A stretch of 64,000 bases of DNA from Liolophura sinensis (GCF_032854445.1 NC_088295.1:10341385-10405384), one strand, 5' to 3'; positions 43,501 to 46,955 are shown, counted from the first letter of the stretch. A program made the numbers and translations. Notes: generated by a model from the letters alone, not told the origin.

Positions 43501-45938
43501 TTTGAATGTGTCAGGCTGCTCTGTGTTTTCTGATCCTCATTTGAATGTTTCATGCTACTGTGTGTTTTCTGATCAGCATTTGAATGTGTCAGGCTACTGT
43601 GTGTTTTCTGATCAGCATTTGAATGTGTCAGGCTACTGTGTGTTTTTTGATCAGCATTTGAATGTGTCAGGCTACTGTGTGTTTTCTGATCAGCATTTGA
43701 ATGTGTCAGGCTACTGTGTGTTTTCTGATCCCCATTTGAATGTGTCATGCTATTGTGTGTTTTCTGATCCTCATTTAAATGTGGCAGGCTACTCTGTGTT
43801 TTCTGATCAGCATTTGAATGTGTCAGGCTACTGTGTGTTTTTTGATCAGCATTTGAATGTGTCAGGCTACTGTGTGTTTTCTGATCAGCATTTGAATGTG
43901 TCAGGCTACTGTGTGTTTTCTGATCCTCATTTGAATGTGTCATGCTATTGTGTGTTTTGTGATCAGCATTTGAATGTGTCAGGCTACTGTGTGTTTTCTG
44001 ATCAGCATTTGAATGTGTCAGGCTACTGTGTGTTTTCTGATCCTCATTTGAACGTGTCAGGCTACTGTGTGTTTTCTGATCAGCATTTGAATGTGTCAGG
44101 CTACTGTGTGTTTTCTGATCAGCATTTGAATGTGTCAGGTTACTGTGTGTTTTCTGATCAGCATTTGAACGTGTCCGGTTACTGTGTGTTTTCTGATCAG
44201 CATTTGAATGTGTCATGCTACTGTTTTTTTTCTGATCCTCGTTTGAATGTGTCAGGCCACTGTGTGTTTTCTGATCAGCATTTGAATGTGTCAGATTACT
44301 GTGGTTTTACTGATCCTCGTTTGAATGTGTCAGGCTACTGTGTGTTTTCTGATCCTCATTTGAATGTGTCAAATTACTGTTGTTTTACTGATCCTCATTT
44401 GAATGTTTCATGCTACTGTTTTTTTTTCTGATCCTCGTTTGAATGTGTCAGGCTATTGTATGTTTTCTGATCAGCATTTGAATGTGTCAGATTACTGTGG
44501 TTTTACTGATCCTCATTTGAATGTTTCATGCTACTGTGTGTTTTCTGATTCTTATTTGAATGTGTCAGGCTACTGTGTGTTTTCTGATCCTTATTTGAAT
44601 GTGTCAGTTTATTGCGGTTTTACTGATCCTCATTTGAATGTTTCATGCTACTGTGTGCTTTCTGATCCTTATTTCAATGTGTCAGATTACTGCGGTTTTA
44701 CTGATCAGCATTTGAATGTTTCACCCTACTGTGTGTTTTCTGATCCTCATTTGAATGTGTCAGATTACTGCGGTTTTACTGATCCTCATTTCAATGTTTC
44801 ACGCTACTGTGTGTTTTCTGATTCTTATTTGAATGTGTCAGATTACTGTGGTTTTACTGATCCTCATTTGAATGTTTCAGATTCTAGTGAAGTCAACTCT
44901 GTGGGCATTGGTGTTGGCATTACCGTTGTTTTACTTCTCCTCATAGCCATCATTCTCTTGGCCGTGTACTACTTCAAGTAAGCTCCTCTGATATGCTGTC
45001 AAATAAATCTCTTTTAGATGATAGTACATGTACTTTATCAACTCCAACTGATTATCTATATAATAAATATATAAATTGCATTCTGTTTGGAAAATGTGGT
45101 GCAGTGTTCTTGAAGTTTTGCTGTGAAAATCTTTAGTGCATGTATTTAATGCTCTGTGTAACAGCTTGTACATCTACTGTTATTTTCCTGTCAGGGTGAG
45201 GAGACACTCTCTGAAGGAGCCTGGAGCAGTGTCATTTGAAAATCCGGGCTATGCTGAGGGCAATAACAGTGTACAGGTATGTAATAGGAGGCCGAGAGAA
45301 AAACATGTAACATTGCATATTCTGCACAATGTACCTGTCAGATAGGGAAAGTTATCCCAGACAAGACAAATAAGCCATCTACAGTCTGTGTGTACTGTTC
45401 CCTGAGAGGCTGCTTACTTACATGTATGTCATTAACTTCTGGGAACTGGCAAATCTGGCAAATATGGGAACTTTGAACTATTGAACCAAGTGCAATAGTC
45501 AGGAGGTCATTCACCTTGAGAACAGGGCACCAGATCCACTACCTGAGTCATGCATCATTAACTGTACTCGGTAGGAACTCAGATTAATTGGATATGCCAA
45601 GTTCTGCTCTGCCTTATGTCAGTGATGACAGATCATTTAGACAGTTTATCCGTCAGATAAATCACAAAGTACTGCTATCAGAACTGTTAACTTATGTTTT
45701 TTTCCTTATATATTTCTAGATATCAGGTCTGCGGAATGATGTACCAGATAACAGCACACTGCAGCCTGTCTCTGTAGCCACGCATACACCAGAGACGTTT
45801 GATTATGGAAAATTACATGACGATGGCTACTCATCACCAGCTAACCCTGACTACGCCACTCTGGACGTGACGCAAACAAACGCTGTCAACACACAGCAGG
45901 TCAAACTCTCTGTTGACAAAGATAACTCTGAAGCCTAA
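2096..45938 (+). CDS. receptor with Ig, DB-module and FN3 domains (whole gene, 37 coding exons)
   Basis: This is a single-pass cell-surface protein of about 1641 residues, inferred by joining 37 exons whose phases all agree. Domain order: signal peptide (1-25), Ig1 (26-155), then four cassettes of linker, 12-Cys DB module and FN3 (156-1017), Ig2 and Ig3 (1018-1198), fifth linker-DB-FN3 (1199-1406), FN3-6 (1407-1501), short stalk, transmembrane helix (about 1517-1540) and a 100-residue tail with FENPGY and ANPDY. Ig plus FN3 plus DB modules is the make-up of the C. elegans IGDB proteins; the DB module has no established biochemical role. An adhesion or signalling receptor is inferred from the ectodomain and NPxY motifs. 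Introns are crowded with minisatellites, several of which overlap splice sites. The weakest point is the start of exon 2. Alternative splicing by whole-cassette skipping would keep the frame. Confidence 0.85.
3049..3287. repeat. 18-bp minisatellite, about 13 copies
   Basis: Tandem copies of GTGTACATGTTACAGTAT with small variants. The unit is a multiple of three, so frames stay open on both strands for about 90-140 codons; these are not genes. Confidence 0.9.
4621..5860. repeat. 54-bp minisatellite, about 17 regular copies then decayed ones
   Basis: The unit includes GTGGGCTGTCATGTCTGGTG and CTTGTGTCTGTTG. Copies are regular to about 5510 and drift afterwards. Open frames exist on both strands (275 codons plus, 306 codons minus, 18-residue periodicity). 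No splice sites or domains support coding use. Confidence 0.9.
6120..6274 (+). CDS. receptor exon 2: Ig1 first part
   Basis: Encodes the front of Ig1 with the strand-B cysteine (GGSVFLECQV). It ends at TTCA|GTGAGT in phase 0. The start is uncertain. The strongest acceptor (ends 6102) would meet a stop with the phase-1 exon 1. A weaker one at 6119 or one at 6173 (start 6174) keeps the frame; the latter would shorten the protein by 18 residues. Confidence 0.65.
6275..7406. other. receptor intron 2
   Basis: No gene, RNA or clear repeat recognised in this stretch. Confidence 0.4.
7407..7506 (+). CDS. receptor exon 3: Ig1 middle
   Basis: Phase 0 to 1. Encodes VSWYFLEHNVRI, with the invariant core tryptophan of an Ig fold, through to SVEQPQYAG. 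Acceptor CACTTCAG|GTTAGC, donor GCAG|GTTTGT. Confidence 0.85.
8117..8251 (+). CDS. receptor exon 4: Ig1 end
   Basis: Phase 1 to 1. Carries the closing Ig motif SSDQGTYYCKVEG with the second core cysteine. The strong acceptor follows a long pyrimidine tract. The donor ATCACAG|GTGAGA is the first unit of the minisatellite that follows. Confidence 0.9.
8218..8632. repeat. minisatellite containing the exon 4 donor, about 7 copies
   Basis: Units of about 55-70 bp repeat the last 30 or so exon bases, the donor and the following GATGATGGTGATGAC. The second copy keeps GGTGAGAG; later copies carry GCAAGA or other decayed forms. The array starts inside coding sequence, so exon and intron were duplicated together. 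Confidence 0.85.
8869..8919 (+). CDS. receptor exon 5: linker before DB module 1
   Basis: A 51-nt phase 1-1 exon encoding a proline-rich linker (DAKRPTPPVSVP) between Ig1 and the first DB module. Acceptor TTTGACAG, donor ACAG|GTGAGT. Confidence 0.8.
8920..9401. other. intron 5, left part
   Basis: No feature recognised before the foldback element that begins at 9402. Confidence 0.4.
9402..10388. mobile_element. foldback (long inverted repeat) element
   Basis: Two arms of about 320 bp (9402-9722 and 10066-10388) are near-identical reverse complements around a 343-bp unrelated centre. The outer ends are TCAAATAGTG and its near complement CACTATTTGA. No transposase frame is seen, so it is probably a non-autonomous DNA transposon or MITE-like foldback. 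High arm identity suggests a young insertion or gene conversion between arms. No clear target-site duplication was found. Confidence 0.8.
10389..11279. other. intron 5, right part with decayed repeat
   Basis: About 10625-10800 resembles 19370-19560 over 150 bp or so, including a minus-strand stretch reading SDxEFSGxEFD. It is probably an old dispersed DNA element. Nothing else recognised. Confidence 0.4.
11280..11405 (+). CDS. receptor exon 6: DB module 1, first half
   Basis: Phase 1-1. Encodes DCCIKEKVSAGCLPIC and two more cysteines, giving the six-Cys pattern CC-C-C-C-C of a DB half-module. Acceptor TTTCCAG, donor ACAG|GTAAGT. Confidence 0.9.
11584..11736 (+). CDS. receptor exon 7: DB module 1, second half
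   Basis: Phase 1-1. DGRNHVSCCRRRQVP begins the second half; six cysteines in the same spacing as exon 6. Second halves in this gene start with D-x-x-x-H and a basic stretch after CC. Acceptor TACACAG, donor CAGG|GTAAGT. Confidence 0.9.
11955..12110. repeat. dispersed intronic repeat copy
   Basis: Shares an interrupted block (CCAAAC... CTTTCTAAGATCA...) with 16745-16870 and 21310-21430. The family is not identified and the copies are diverged. Confidence 0.45.
12416..12570 (+). CDS. receptor exon 8: FN3-1 first half
   Basis: Phase 1 to 0. Starts LPSPPREVTAAPT, with the core tryptophan in VIVDWLSPEE and the Y-x-V-x-Y strand in TGYRVAYRS. All FN3 domains here are split by a phase-0 intron at this point. 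Confidence 0.9.
12812..12956 (+). CDS. receptor exon 9: FN3-1 second half
   Basis: Phase 0 to 1. Encodes GGRYQVYVTAISPHGASQPS, the F and G strands of FN3. Donor CCAG|GTGAGC. Confidence 0.9.
12996..13164 (+). mobile_element. second SINE family, left part
   Basis: GTAGCTCAGTGAG resembles a tRNA A box, followed by a B-box-like GTGAGATCAGTCC. The matching right part lies at 14090-14200, after the 35-bp array, so the array seems to have grown inside this SINE. A related, less interrupted copy is at 38405-38770. Confidence 0.5.
13165..14085. repeat. 35-bp minisatellite, about 26 copies
   Basis: Unit contains GCATACAAGTCTGTACATCA and TGTGGCAC. It has several overlapping open frames on the plus strand but no splice or domain support. 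It lies within intron 9 between two halves of a SINE-like sequence. Confidence 0.9.
14090..14200 (+). mobile_element. second SINE family, right part
   Basis: Carries the family block CAGTAACTTGCCAAAGG, GGTTTATCCCAGGCACT. Similar blocks occur at 22685-22815 and 38655-38770. Confidence 0.45.
14635..14667 (+). CDS. receptor exon 10: linker before DB module 2
   Basis: A 33-nt phase 1-1 microexon encoding DVNSTQNVNIR, with an N-glycosylation sequon (NST). Acceptor TTTTGCAG, donor AGAG|GTAAGT. It occupies the same cassette position as exons 5, 15, 20 and 27. Confidence 0.75.
14932..15047. repeat. 43-bp inverted repeat (hairpin)
   Basis: Arms 14932-14974 and 15005-15047 are imperfect reverse complements separated by 30 nt. 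Possibly a small MITE remnant. No coding content. Confidence 0.75.
15440..15520 (+). mobile_element. tRNA-like SINE head fragment
   Basis: TTTAGTCTAGTGGTAGGAGT resembles a tRNA A box and GCTAATTCAAATCCCC a B box, about 30 nt apart. There is no clean cloverleaf, so it is read as a SINE head rather than a functional tRNA gene. Confidence 0.4.
16005..16139 (+). CDS. receptor exon 11: DB module 2, first half
   Basis: Phase 1-1. ECCKKHHVLFECEDNFC plus two later cysteines, six in all. The usual GV-P signature after CC is replaced by HHVLF. Acceptor TTTCAG, donor GCAG|GTTAGC. Confidence 0.85.
16298..16546 (+). mobile_element. SINE (main family), near full length
   Basis: tRNA-like head (TGGCTCAGTCGG), conserved body (CATAATGCTGGCC, AAGTGAAATATTCTTG) and AATAAATAAA tail. 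Ten-bp target-site duplications (TTTTTTGTAG) flank it at 16288-16297 and 16547-16556. Confidence 0.9.
16745..16870. repeat. dispersed intronic repeat copy
   Basis: Diverged relative of 11955-12110 and 21310-21430. Confidence 0.4.
16922..17074 (+). CDS. receptor exon 12: DB module 2, second half
   Basis: Phase 1-1. GGQDHAGCCRTRGFPEQC and three further cysteines, six in all. Donor TTCA|GTAAGT. Confidence 0.9.
17075..17753. other. intron 12
   Basis: No gene. 17450-17578 is weakly similar to 2850-3012, including TTTCTGATAAGAAATTAAT. Confidence 0.4.
17754..17914 (+). CDS. receptor exon 13: FN3-2 first half
   Basis: Phase 1 to 0. LPAAPQNVRVESIG, core tryptophan in AVLEWEQAY, and YIVQYRIRT. Donor AGAG|GTTAGT. 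Confidence 0.9.
17995..18197 (-). mobile_element. SINE (main family), 5'-truncated
   Basis: Reverse copy lacking most of the tRNA head. Perfect 12-bp target-site duplications (GTGATCAAATGA) at 17983-17994 and 18198-18209 show retrotransposition with 5' truncation and a fairly recent insertion. Confidence 0.9.
18410..19040. repeat. diverged tandem duplication, two copies of about 310 bp
   Basis: The first copy (about 18410-18710) and second (about 18745-19040) share GACCATTGG-like, TTTGCACTCAG and TCACGTGACCTCCA blocks in the same order. Likely part of an old mobile element; no coding frame. Confidence 0.6.
19370..19560 (-). mobile_element. decayed DNA-element fragment
   Basis: Homologous to 10625-10800. 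The minus strand can read MDSSYTEANILPYP and SDVEFSGAEFD over about 55 codons, an acidic start like those of some invertebrate transposase genes. Family not determined. Confidence 0.35.
19752..19875 (+). mobile_element. SINE (main family), 3' fragment
   Basis: Retains GTGGGTTTCCCC, CATAATGCTGGCC and AAATATTCTTGAGTATGG. Head is absent. Confidence 0.85.
19880..20705. other. intron 13, right part
   Basis: No gene or repeat family recognised. A 71-codon open frame at 20276-20491 has no domain or splice support. Confidence 0.4.
20706..20838 (+). CDS. receptor exon 14: FN3-2 second half
   Basis: Phase 0 to 1. ILSPLRPDTVYDATITSEHG is the classical L-x-P-x-T-x-Y pattern of the FN3 E-F region. Donor CCAG|GTAGGA. 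Confidence 0.9.
21134..21205 (+). CDS. receptor exon 15: linker before DB module 3
   Basis: Phase 1-1, 72 nt, encoding EELFITSSPADNSSDIIP; Ser/Pro-rich with an NSS sequon. Donor GAAG|GTAACT. Confidence 0.8.
21310..21430. repeat. dispersed intronic repeat copy
   Basis: Third diverged copy of the family at 11955-12110 and 16745-16870. Confidence 0.4.
22203..22335. repeat. 30-bp minisatellite, about 4.5 copies
   Basis: Unit CCCACCCCCATTTGGCCTGT plus TCCCCACACT. Very C-rich on the plus strand. Short open frames on both strands are repeat artefacts. Confidence 0.9.
22685..22815 (+). mobile_element. second SINE family, 3' part
   Basis: CAGTAACTGGCCAAAGG, GGTGGTTTACCCCC and an AATAAATAAATAAATAAA tail. 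Head not identifiable. Confidence 0.5.
22878..23021 (+). CDS. receptor exon 16: DB module 3, first half
   Basis: Phase 1-1. GCCQRKAVPSHCLWIC with six cysteines in all. The donor TTCAG|GTAACT is repeated several times in the following intron. Confidence 0.9.
23000..23292. repeat. minisatellite containing the exon 16 donor, about 6 copies
   Basis: Units of about 35-45 bp carry CAGGTAACT(AGT) followed by a TATTGAATGAATTAATGA-like stretch. CAG|GTAACT recurs at about 23064, 23188 and 23230, with decayed forms near 23143 and 23271. The copy at 23167-23187 also repeats the last 21 exon bases. Confidence 0.8.
23745..24642. repeat. 20-bp minisatellite, about 44 copies
   Basis: Unit TTTTACACCAAGCGGTAGGG with many point variants. 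It ends about 90 bp before the next exon and does not include its acceptor. Confidence 0.9.
24733..24888 (+). CDS. receptor exon 17: DB module 3, second half
   Basis: Phase 1-1. DHRNHTPCCQASLVPQEC, six cysteines. Acceptor TTGTCCAG, donor AGTGG|GTTAGT. Confidence 0.9.
25248..25423 (+). CDS. receptor exon 18: FN3-3 first half
   Basis: Phase 1 to 0. LLPRSPVNVTVLNV, core tryptophan in ITLQWEPDN, then TGYILEYTT. NVT sequons are present. Donor GCAG|GTAATG. Confidence 0.9.
25500..25735. repeat. dispersed intronic repeat copy
   Basis: Resembles 27829-28045 over about 220 bp, ending GGTTGAAGAATTACAGTA in both. Family unknown. Confidence 0.6.
25762..25897 (+). CDS. receptor exon 19: FN3-3 second half
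   Basis: Phase 0 to 1. NLKSGFYYLISVVSENDNG is the FN3 E-F-G region. Donor GATG|GTAAGA. Confidence 0.9.
26345..26437 (+). CDS. receptor exon 20: linker before DB module 4
   Basis: Phase 1-1, 93 nt. Gly/Pro/Thr-rich linker (GFTTPGPGTTPHPGG), likely O-glycosylated and extended. Acceptor CCATCTAG, donor ACAG|GTAAGG. Confidence 0.85.
26438..27472. other. intron 20
   Basis: About 1 kb with no gene or recognised repeat. Confidence 0.4.
27473..27586 (+). CDS. receptor exon 21: DB module 4, first half
   Basis: Phase 1-1, the shortest DB half (38 residues). DCCTTKGVREECLSVC then ASC and LAC give six cysteines. Donor GCTG|GTAAGA. Confidence 0.9.
27829..28045. repeat. dispersed intronic repeat copy
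   Basis: Partner of 25500-25735. Immediately upstream (27725-27805) is a fragment resembling the second SINE family (GTTTCCTCCGCCTAAAAACC). Confidence 0.55.
28525..28680 (+). CDS. receptor exon 22: DB module 4, second half
   Basis: Phase 1-1. DGGDHSGCCRRRDVPLHC, six cysteines. Very close in pattern to exon 7. Acceptor CTTTTCAG, donor TGCAG|GTCAGT. Confidence 0.9.
28880..29043 (+). CDS. receptor exon 23: FN3-4 first half
   Basis: Phase 1 to 0. IPSQPRNFRIDQIN, core tryptophan in LRLLWDPPL, then YILNYGRFK. The donor ACAT|GTAAGT lies at the left edge of the following minisatellite. Confidence 0.9.
29033..30306. repeat. minisatellite containing the exon 23 donor, about 29-30 bp unit
   Basis: Core unit GGCAATATACAATGTACCTT plus AGTCCAACA, repeated about 30 times. 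The exon end (CCAATATACAT|GTAAGTG) is itself a unit variant, and close copies of it with ATGTAAGTGTG recur near 30111 and 30269. A SINE inserted at 29452-29732. Confidence 0.85.
29452..29732 (-). mobile_element. SINE (main family), near full length, inside a minisatellite
   Basis: Reverse copy with a TTTATTTATT tail complement, conserved body and tRNA-like head (GTGGCTCAGTGGGC on the minus strand). AACAGGCAATATAC flanks it at 29438-29451 and 29733-29746; this is both array sequence and target-site duplication, so insertion came after array growth. Confidence 0.85.
30473..30602 (+). CDS. receptor exon 24: FN3-4 second half
   Basis: Phase 0 to 1. LRGLEPDTLYEVYVLARRKN matches the L-x-P-x-T-x-Y-x-V FN3 motif. 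Donor GAAG|GTATGG. Confidence 0.9.
30738..31275 (-). mobile_element. third SINE-like family, copy 1
   Basis: Shares GTTGCC-GG-TCCAC, AGTTCATGAT and GATTAGGCAAT-TTGATCTTCTGCTGAT blocks with 37028-37410. The minus strand reads GGGTTCAAGTCC, a B-box match, so a tRNA-derived SINE is possible. A fragment of the main SINE family (30848-30900) interrupts it. Confidence 0.55.
30848..30900 (-). mobile_element. SINE (main family) fragment
   Basis: Body fragment ACCATCCGCAGGTTGCTGAC to CACGTACAGCCGGA only. Confidence 0.8.
31276..32097. other. intron 24, right part
   Basis: AT-rich, no gene or repeat recognised. Confidence 0.4.
32098..32349 (+). CDS. receptor exon 25: Ig2
   Basis: Phase 1-1. A whole Ig domain in one exon: EGKPVKLTCGFSG (first Cys), YRWLLNSKF (Trp), NEGWYTCEIESR (second Cys). 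Unlike Ig1 it is not split by introns. Acceptor CCCAACAG, donor AGAT|GTAAGT. Confidence 0.9.
32560..33285. repeat. composite minisatellite in intron 25
   Basis: Repeats built on GTGTGATTCTCACATACATG, GATGTGCGATTCTTTAATG and ATGTTGGTGAA in higher-order blocks. It lies clear of both splice sites. Minus-strand open frames are artefacts. Confidence 0.9.
33385..33675 (+). CDS. receptor exon 26: Ig3
   Basis: Phase 1-1. Complete Ig domain: YTAHLTCMFKGHP, IQWKKDNQPV, EEDYGHYTCNGSNSYGSALG. Sequons include NSS, NGT and NGS. The donor ATAACAA|GTAAGC and the preceding 70 or so coding bases are repeated in the next intron. Confidence 0.9.
33604..34372. repeat. minisatellite made from the 3' end and donor of exon 26, about 8-9 copies
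   Basis: Units of about 80-100 bp repeat GGAAGTAACAGTTATGGGAG, TGCTCTGGGTGTAGC and GAGATAACAAGTAAGC. Complete ACAAGTAAGC donors recur near 33734, 33816, 33918, 34015 and 34367; three other copies are decayed (ACAAGTATT, ACAAGAAAGC). The first unit is the real exon end. Confidence 0.9.
34828..34890 (+). CDS. receptor exon 27: linker before DB module 5
   Basis: Phase 1-1, 63 nt. NPETIPESTTPPSLPWAP, Thr/Pro-rich. Acceptor TTTCCCCAG, donor ACAG|GTAAGT. Confidence 0.85.
34891..36375. other. intron 27
   Basis: About 1.5 kb with no exon I accept. Loose repeats with TTTCAG-CATGCC occur from 35890 on; the one at 36122 opens a Cys-rich frame (see rejected list). Confidence 0.45.
36376..36498 (+). CDS. 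receptor exon 28: DB module 5, first half (two Cys lost)
   Basis: Phase 1-1. ACCMSKGVRADRLDLC and a final LQC leave only four cysteines. The third (replaced by R/L) and fifth of the usual six are missing, while length and splice phases fit the other first halves. Acceptor TTATTTCAG, donor GCTG|GTAAGC. Confidence 0.85.
37028..37410 (-). mobile_element. third SINE-like family, copy 2
   Basis: Diverged partner of 30738-31275. The minus strand retains a weakened B box (GTACGGTTCATATCC). Confidence 0.5.
37541..37571. repeat. (TAA)n microsatellite
   Basis: About ten uninterrupted AAT triplets. Confidence 0.9.
38145..38294 (+). CDS. receptor exon 29: DB module 5, second half
   Basis: Phase 1-1. 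DERDSTKCCQKSRVSDLC, six cysteines. Acceptor CTACTTTCAG, donor CAAA|GTAAGT. Confidence 0.9.
38405..38770 (+). mobile_element. second SINE family, longest copy
   Basis: Degenerate tRNA-like head followed by CAGTAACTTACCAA, GGTGGTTTACTCCGGGCACT and an AATAAATATAAA tail. It shows that the split pieces at 12996-13164 and 14090-14200 belong together. Confidence 0.5.
39138..39301 (+). CDS. receptor exon 30: FN3-5 first half
   Basis: Phase 1 to 0. LPSPPLNLIAHAP, core tryptophan in LALSWKPPI, then YHVLYHRKGDP. Donor TGTG|GTATGT. Most of this exon and its donor have an antisense copy at 41330-41445. Confidence 0.9.
39197..39610. repeat. inverted duplication, left arm (exon 30 end, donor, SINE)
   Basis: Reverse-complement partner of 41088-41445. 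A 79-nt stretch across the donor differs from its partner at only two positions. Confidence 0.9.
39364..39610 (+). mobile_element. SINE (main family), diverged
   Basis: Full-length layout (GGGGGCCTCCATTGCC... CATAATGCTGGCC... CAAATAAATAAA) with many substitutions. It forms the outer half of the left inverted arm, so it was present before the duplication. Confidence 0.85.
40041..40164 (+). CDS. receptor exon 31: FN3-5 second half
   Basis: Phase 0 to 1. LKVTEEGVYTVWMVAGNPSG. Acceptor GTCTTTCCAG, donor ACAG|GTAAGC. It lies in the loop between the inverted arms. Confidence 0.9.
40342..40526. mobile_element. small foldback element
   Basis: Arms 40342-40398 and 40466-40526 are imperfect reverse complements sharing GCGTGGGGGCACTCGC and GGAAGTTAG, with a 67-nt loop. 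MITE-like; no frame. Confidence 0.75.
40527..41087. other. intron 31, middle
   Basis: No feature recognised. Confidence 0.4.
41088..41280 (-). mobile_element. SINE (main family), reverse copy in inverted duplication
   Basis: Counterpart of the SINE at 39364-39610, with an internal deletion in the body. Confidence 0.85.
41330..41445 (-). pseudogene. antisense copy of FN3-5 exon 30 and its donor
   Basis: On the minus strand it reads SW-PPI-NPDKISFYHILYHR and continues KGDPQGAKQISV|GTATGT with no stop. Differences from exon 30 are few and conservative (K/E, K/Q, V/I twice). As it points against the gene it cannot be spliced into the receptor mRNA; the whole right arm is 41088-41445. Confidence 0.85.
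41786..41937 (+). CDS. receptor exon 32: FN3-6 first half
   Basis: Phase 1 to 0. LLPSAPRNLHGQLL, core tryptophan in ISLTWKSPD, then YTVFYRPEK. This FN3 follows FN3-5 directly, with no DB module between. Donor AAAT|GTACGT. Confidence 0.9.
42384..42516 (+). CDS. receptor exon 33: FN3-6 second half
   Basis: Phase 0 to 1. IENLTLQSEYEIFVMAQNKF. Acceptor TTCATTCCAG, donor ACAG|GTGAGG. Confidence 0.9.
42517..43059. other. intron 33
   Basis: No feature recognised. Confidence 0.4.
43060..43083 (+). CDS. receptor exon 34: 24-nt stalk microexon
   Basis: Phase 1-1, encoding GEIATKPS. Strong acceptor after a T-rich tract (TTTTTTCAG) and donor TCAG|GTAATG. Skipping it would keep the frame. Confidence 0.7.
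43340..44880. repeat. 39-bp minisatellite ending in the transmembrane-exon acceptor, about 40 copies
   Basis: Unit TGTTTTCTGATCAGCATTTG plus AATGTGTCAGGCTACTGTG. Each unit has a branch-point-like CTGAT, a pyrimidine-rich stretch and, in most copies, TCAG; the last copy is the acceptor used by exon 35. The plus strand reads 13-residue repeats (GYCVFSDQHLNVS) with an N-V-S sequon and one cysteine each. The frame shifts once, at a T run near 44418, after which about 11 units stay open into exon 35. Treated as intronic, but exonised use is possible. Confidence 0.9.
44881..44977 (+). CDS. receptor exon 35: stalk end and transmembrane helix
   Basis: Phase 1 to 2. DSSEVNSVGIG leads into ITVVLLLLIAIILLAVYYF, a single helix followed by basic residues (K, VRRH), giving an outside-in orientation. 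Acceptor GAATGTTTCAG, donor TCAA|GTAAGC. Confidence 0.9.
45195..45276 (+). CDS. receptor exon 36: membrane-proximal tail with FENPGY
   Basis: Phase 2 to 0. KVRRHSLKEPGAVSFENPGY. The NPxY motif is a known PTB-domain and endocytic signal; its use here is inferred. Donor ACAG|GTATGT. Confidence 0.9.
45720..45938 (+). CDS. receptor exon 37: tail end with ANPDY and stop
   Basis: Phase 0 start, ends at TAA 45936-45938. Contains FDYGKLHDDGYSSP and ANPDYATLDV, a second NPxY whose YATL also fits a YxxL sorting motif. Several tyrosines in acidic context could be kinase sites. Acceptor TTTCTAG. Confidence 0.9.
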   Translation: MSGLRNDVPDNSTLQPVSVATHTPETFDYGKLHDDGYSSPANPDYATLDVTQTNAVNTQQVKLSVDKDNSEA

Positions 45939-46100
45939 TCAGCTCTAAATGTCTGTTTTAGTAGATTGTACAAAATGTTTTTAGACACTTTTGAAGATGA
46001 ATATTGTAAAGGTTAAAATGTATGTTACTGTTGATAATCATTTGTTGTTATTAATTGTAAGTAAGTCCTACATATAATATTTTGTATTAATTTTTTAAAT

Positions 46101-46340
46101 TTATTGAAATGCAGCTGTACTTGTATTAGTGTATATACATATTTGTCATCAGATTTTCACATCAATATGAATTATTTTGTACAAGTCTCTCATGATAATT
46201 GCCACATCTATTGACATGTATTGATTTTATTGAAATACAGCTGTACTTGTATTAGTACATATTTGTCATCAGATTTTCATATCAGTATGATTTATTTTGT
46301 ACAAGTCTCTCATGATATTTGCCAGACCTATTGACGTGTA
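46101..46340. repeat. tandem duplication in the receptor 3' UTR, two copies of about 115-120 bp
   Basis: 46101-46220 and 46227-46340 share CAGCTGTACTTGTATTAGT, CATATTTGTCATCAGATTTT and ACAAGTCTCTCATGATA with few changes. Confidence 0.85.
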
Positions 46341-46949
46341 TGTCTTAGTAACTGCTTGATCACAGTTCTTGTGGCTATGTTTTTTTTATCCTCATCTAAA
46401 TCTCTAGTTTTTTAACTATGTACAGTAAATGTGTTTGTAGCTTGACATTATGGTAGCTACTTGATGGACAATGGTTTGTACTGAATGTAATCTTCTTGTA
46501 AATTTTTAAACAAGATTGGTTCATGTAAGTAAGTGTTAGGCATTGAAAGCCAATCCAAGTGGAGCATATCCAGAGCTGAACAACCCGAGCCATTTCATGT
46601 GAACCCTTGGTTATTTGTGGTTTATAGGTGAATCTCAAAAATCTTTTGACCTGAATTTTACCTGCATTTCATTTTGTATTTTGAAAGGTAACCAAGTTGT
46701 CCTTGTACATGTCTGTGCTCATACCCCCAATCGGTTTGGTATATTACCATCAAAGTGAACTCTTAAAACACCAAACAAATGGATAAATAAATCAAAGTGA
46801 ACGGAACAGGAAAGCTCAGGGCTCTCAGTCATTCAGTACGTTTTTCTTATAATTTCATATGCTTTGAAATGTCTATATGTTTCTATGTTTTTGTGTGTGT
46901 GTGAATGCCTGCAATATTTCCTATATATTTACTAAGCAAAACAAGAAAT

Positions 46950-46955
46950 AATAAA
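46950..46955 (+). terminator. candidate poly(A) signal of the receptor gene
   Basis: AATAAA about 1.0 kb after the stop codon, outside recognised repeats. One of several candidates. Confidence 0.3.

Noticed and set aside
43335-44216. 293-codon minus-strand frame (THSNADQKTHSSL repeats)
   Set aside because: Shadow of the 39-bp repeat on the other strand; no start or domain support.
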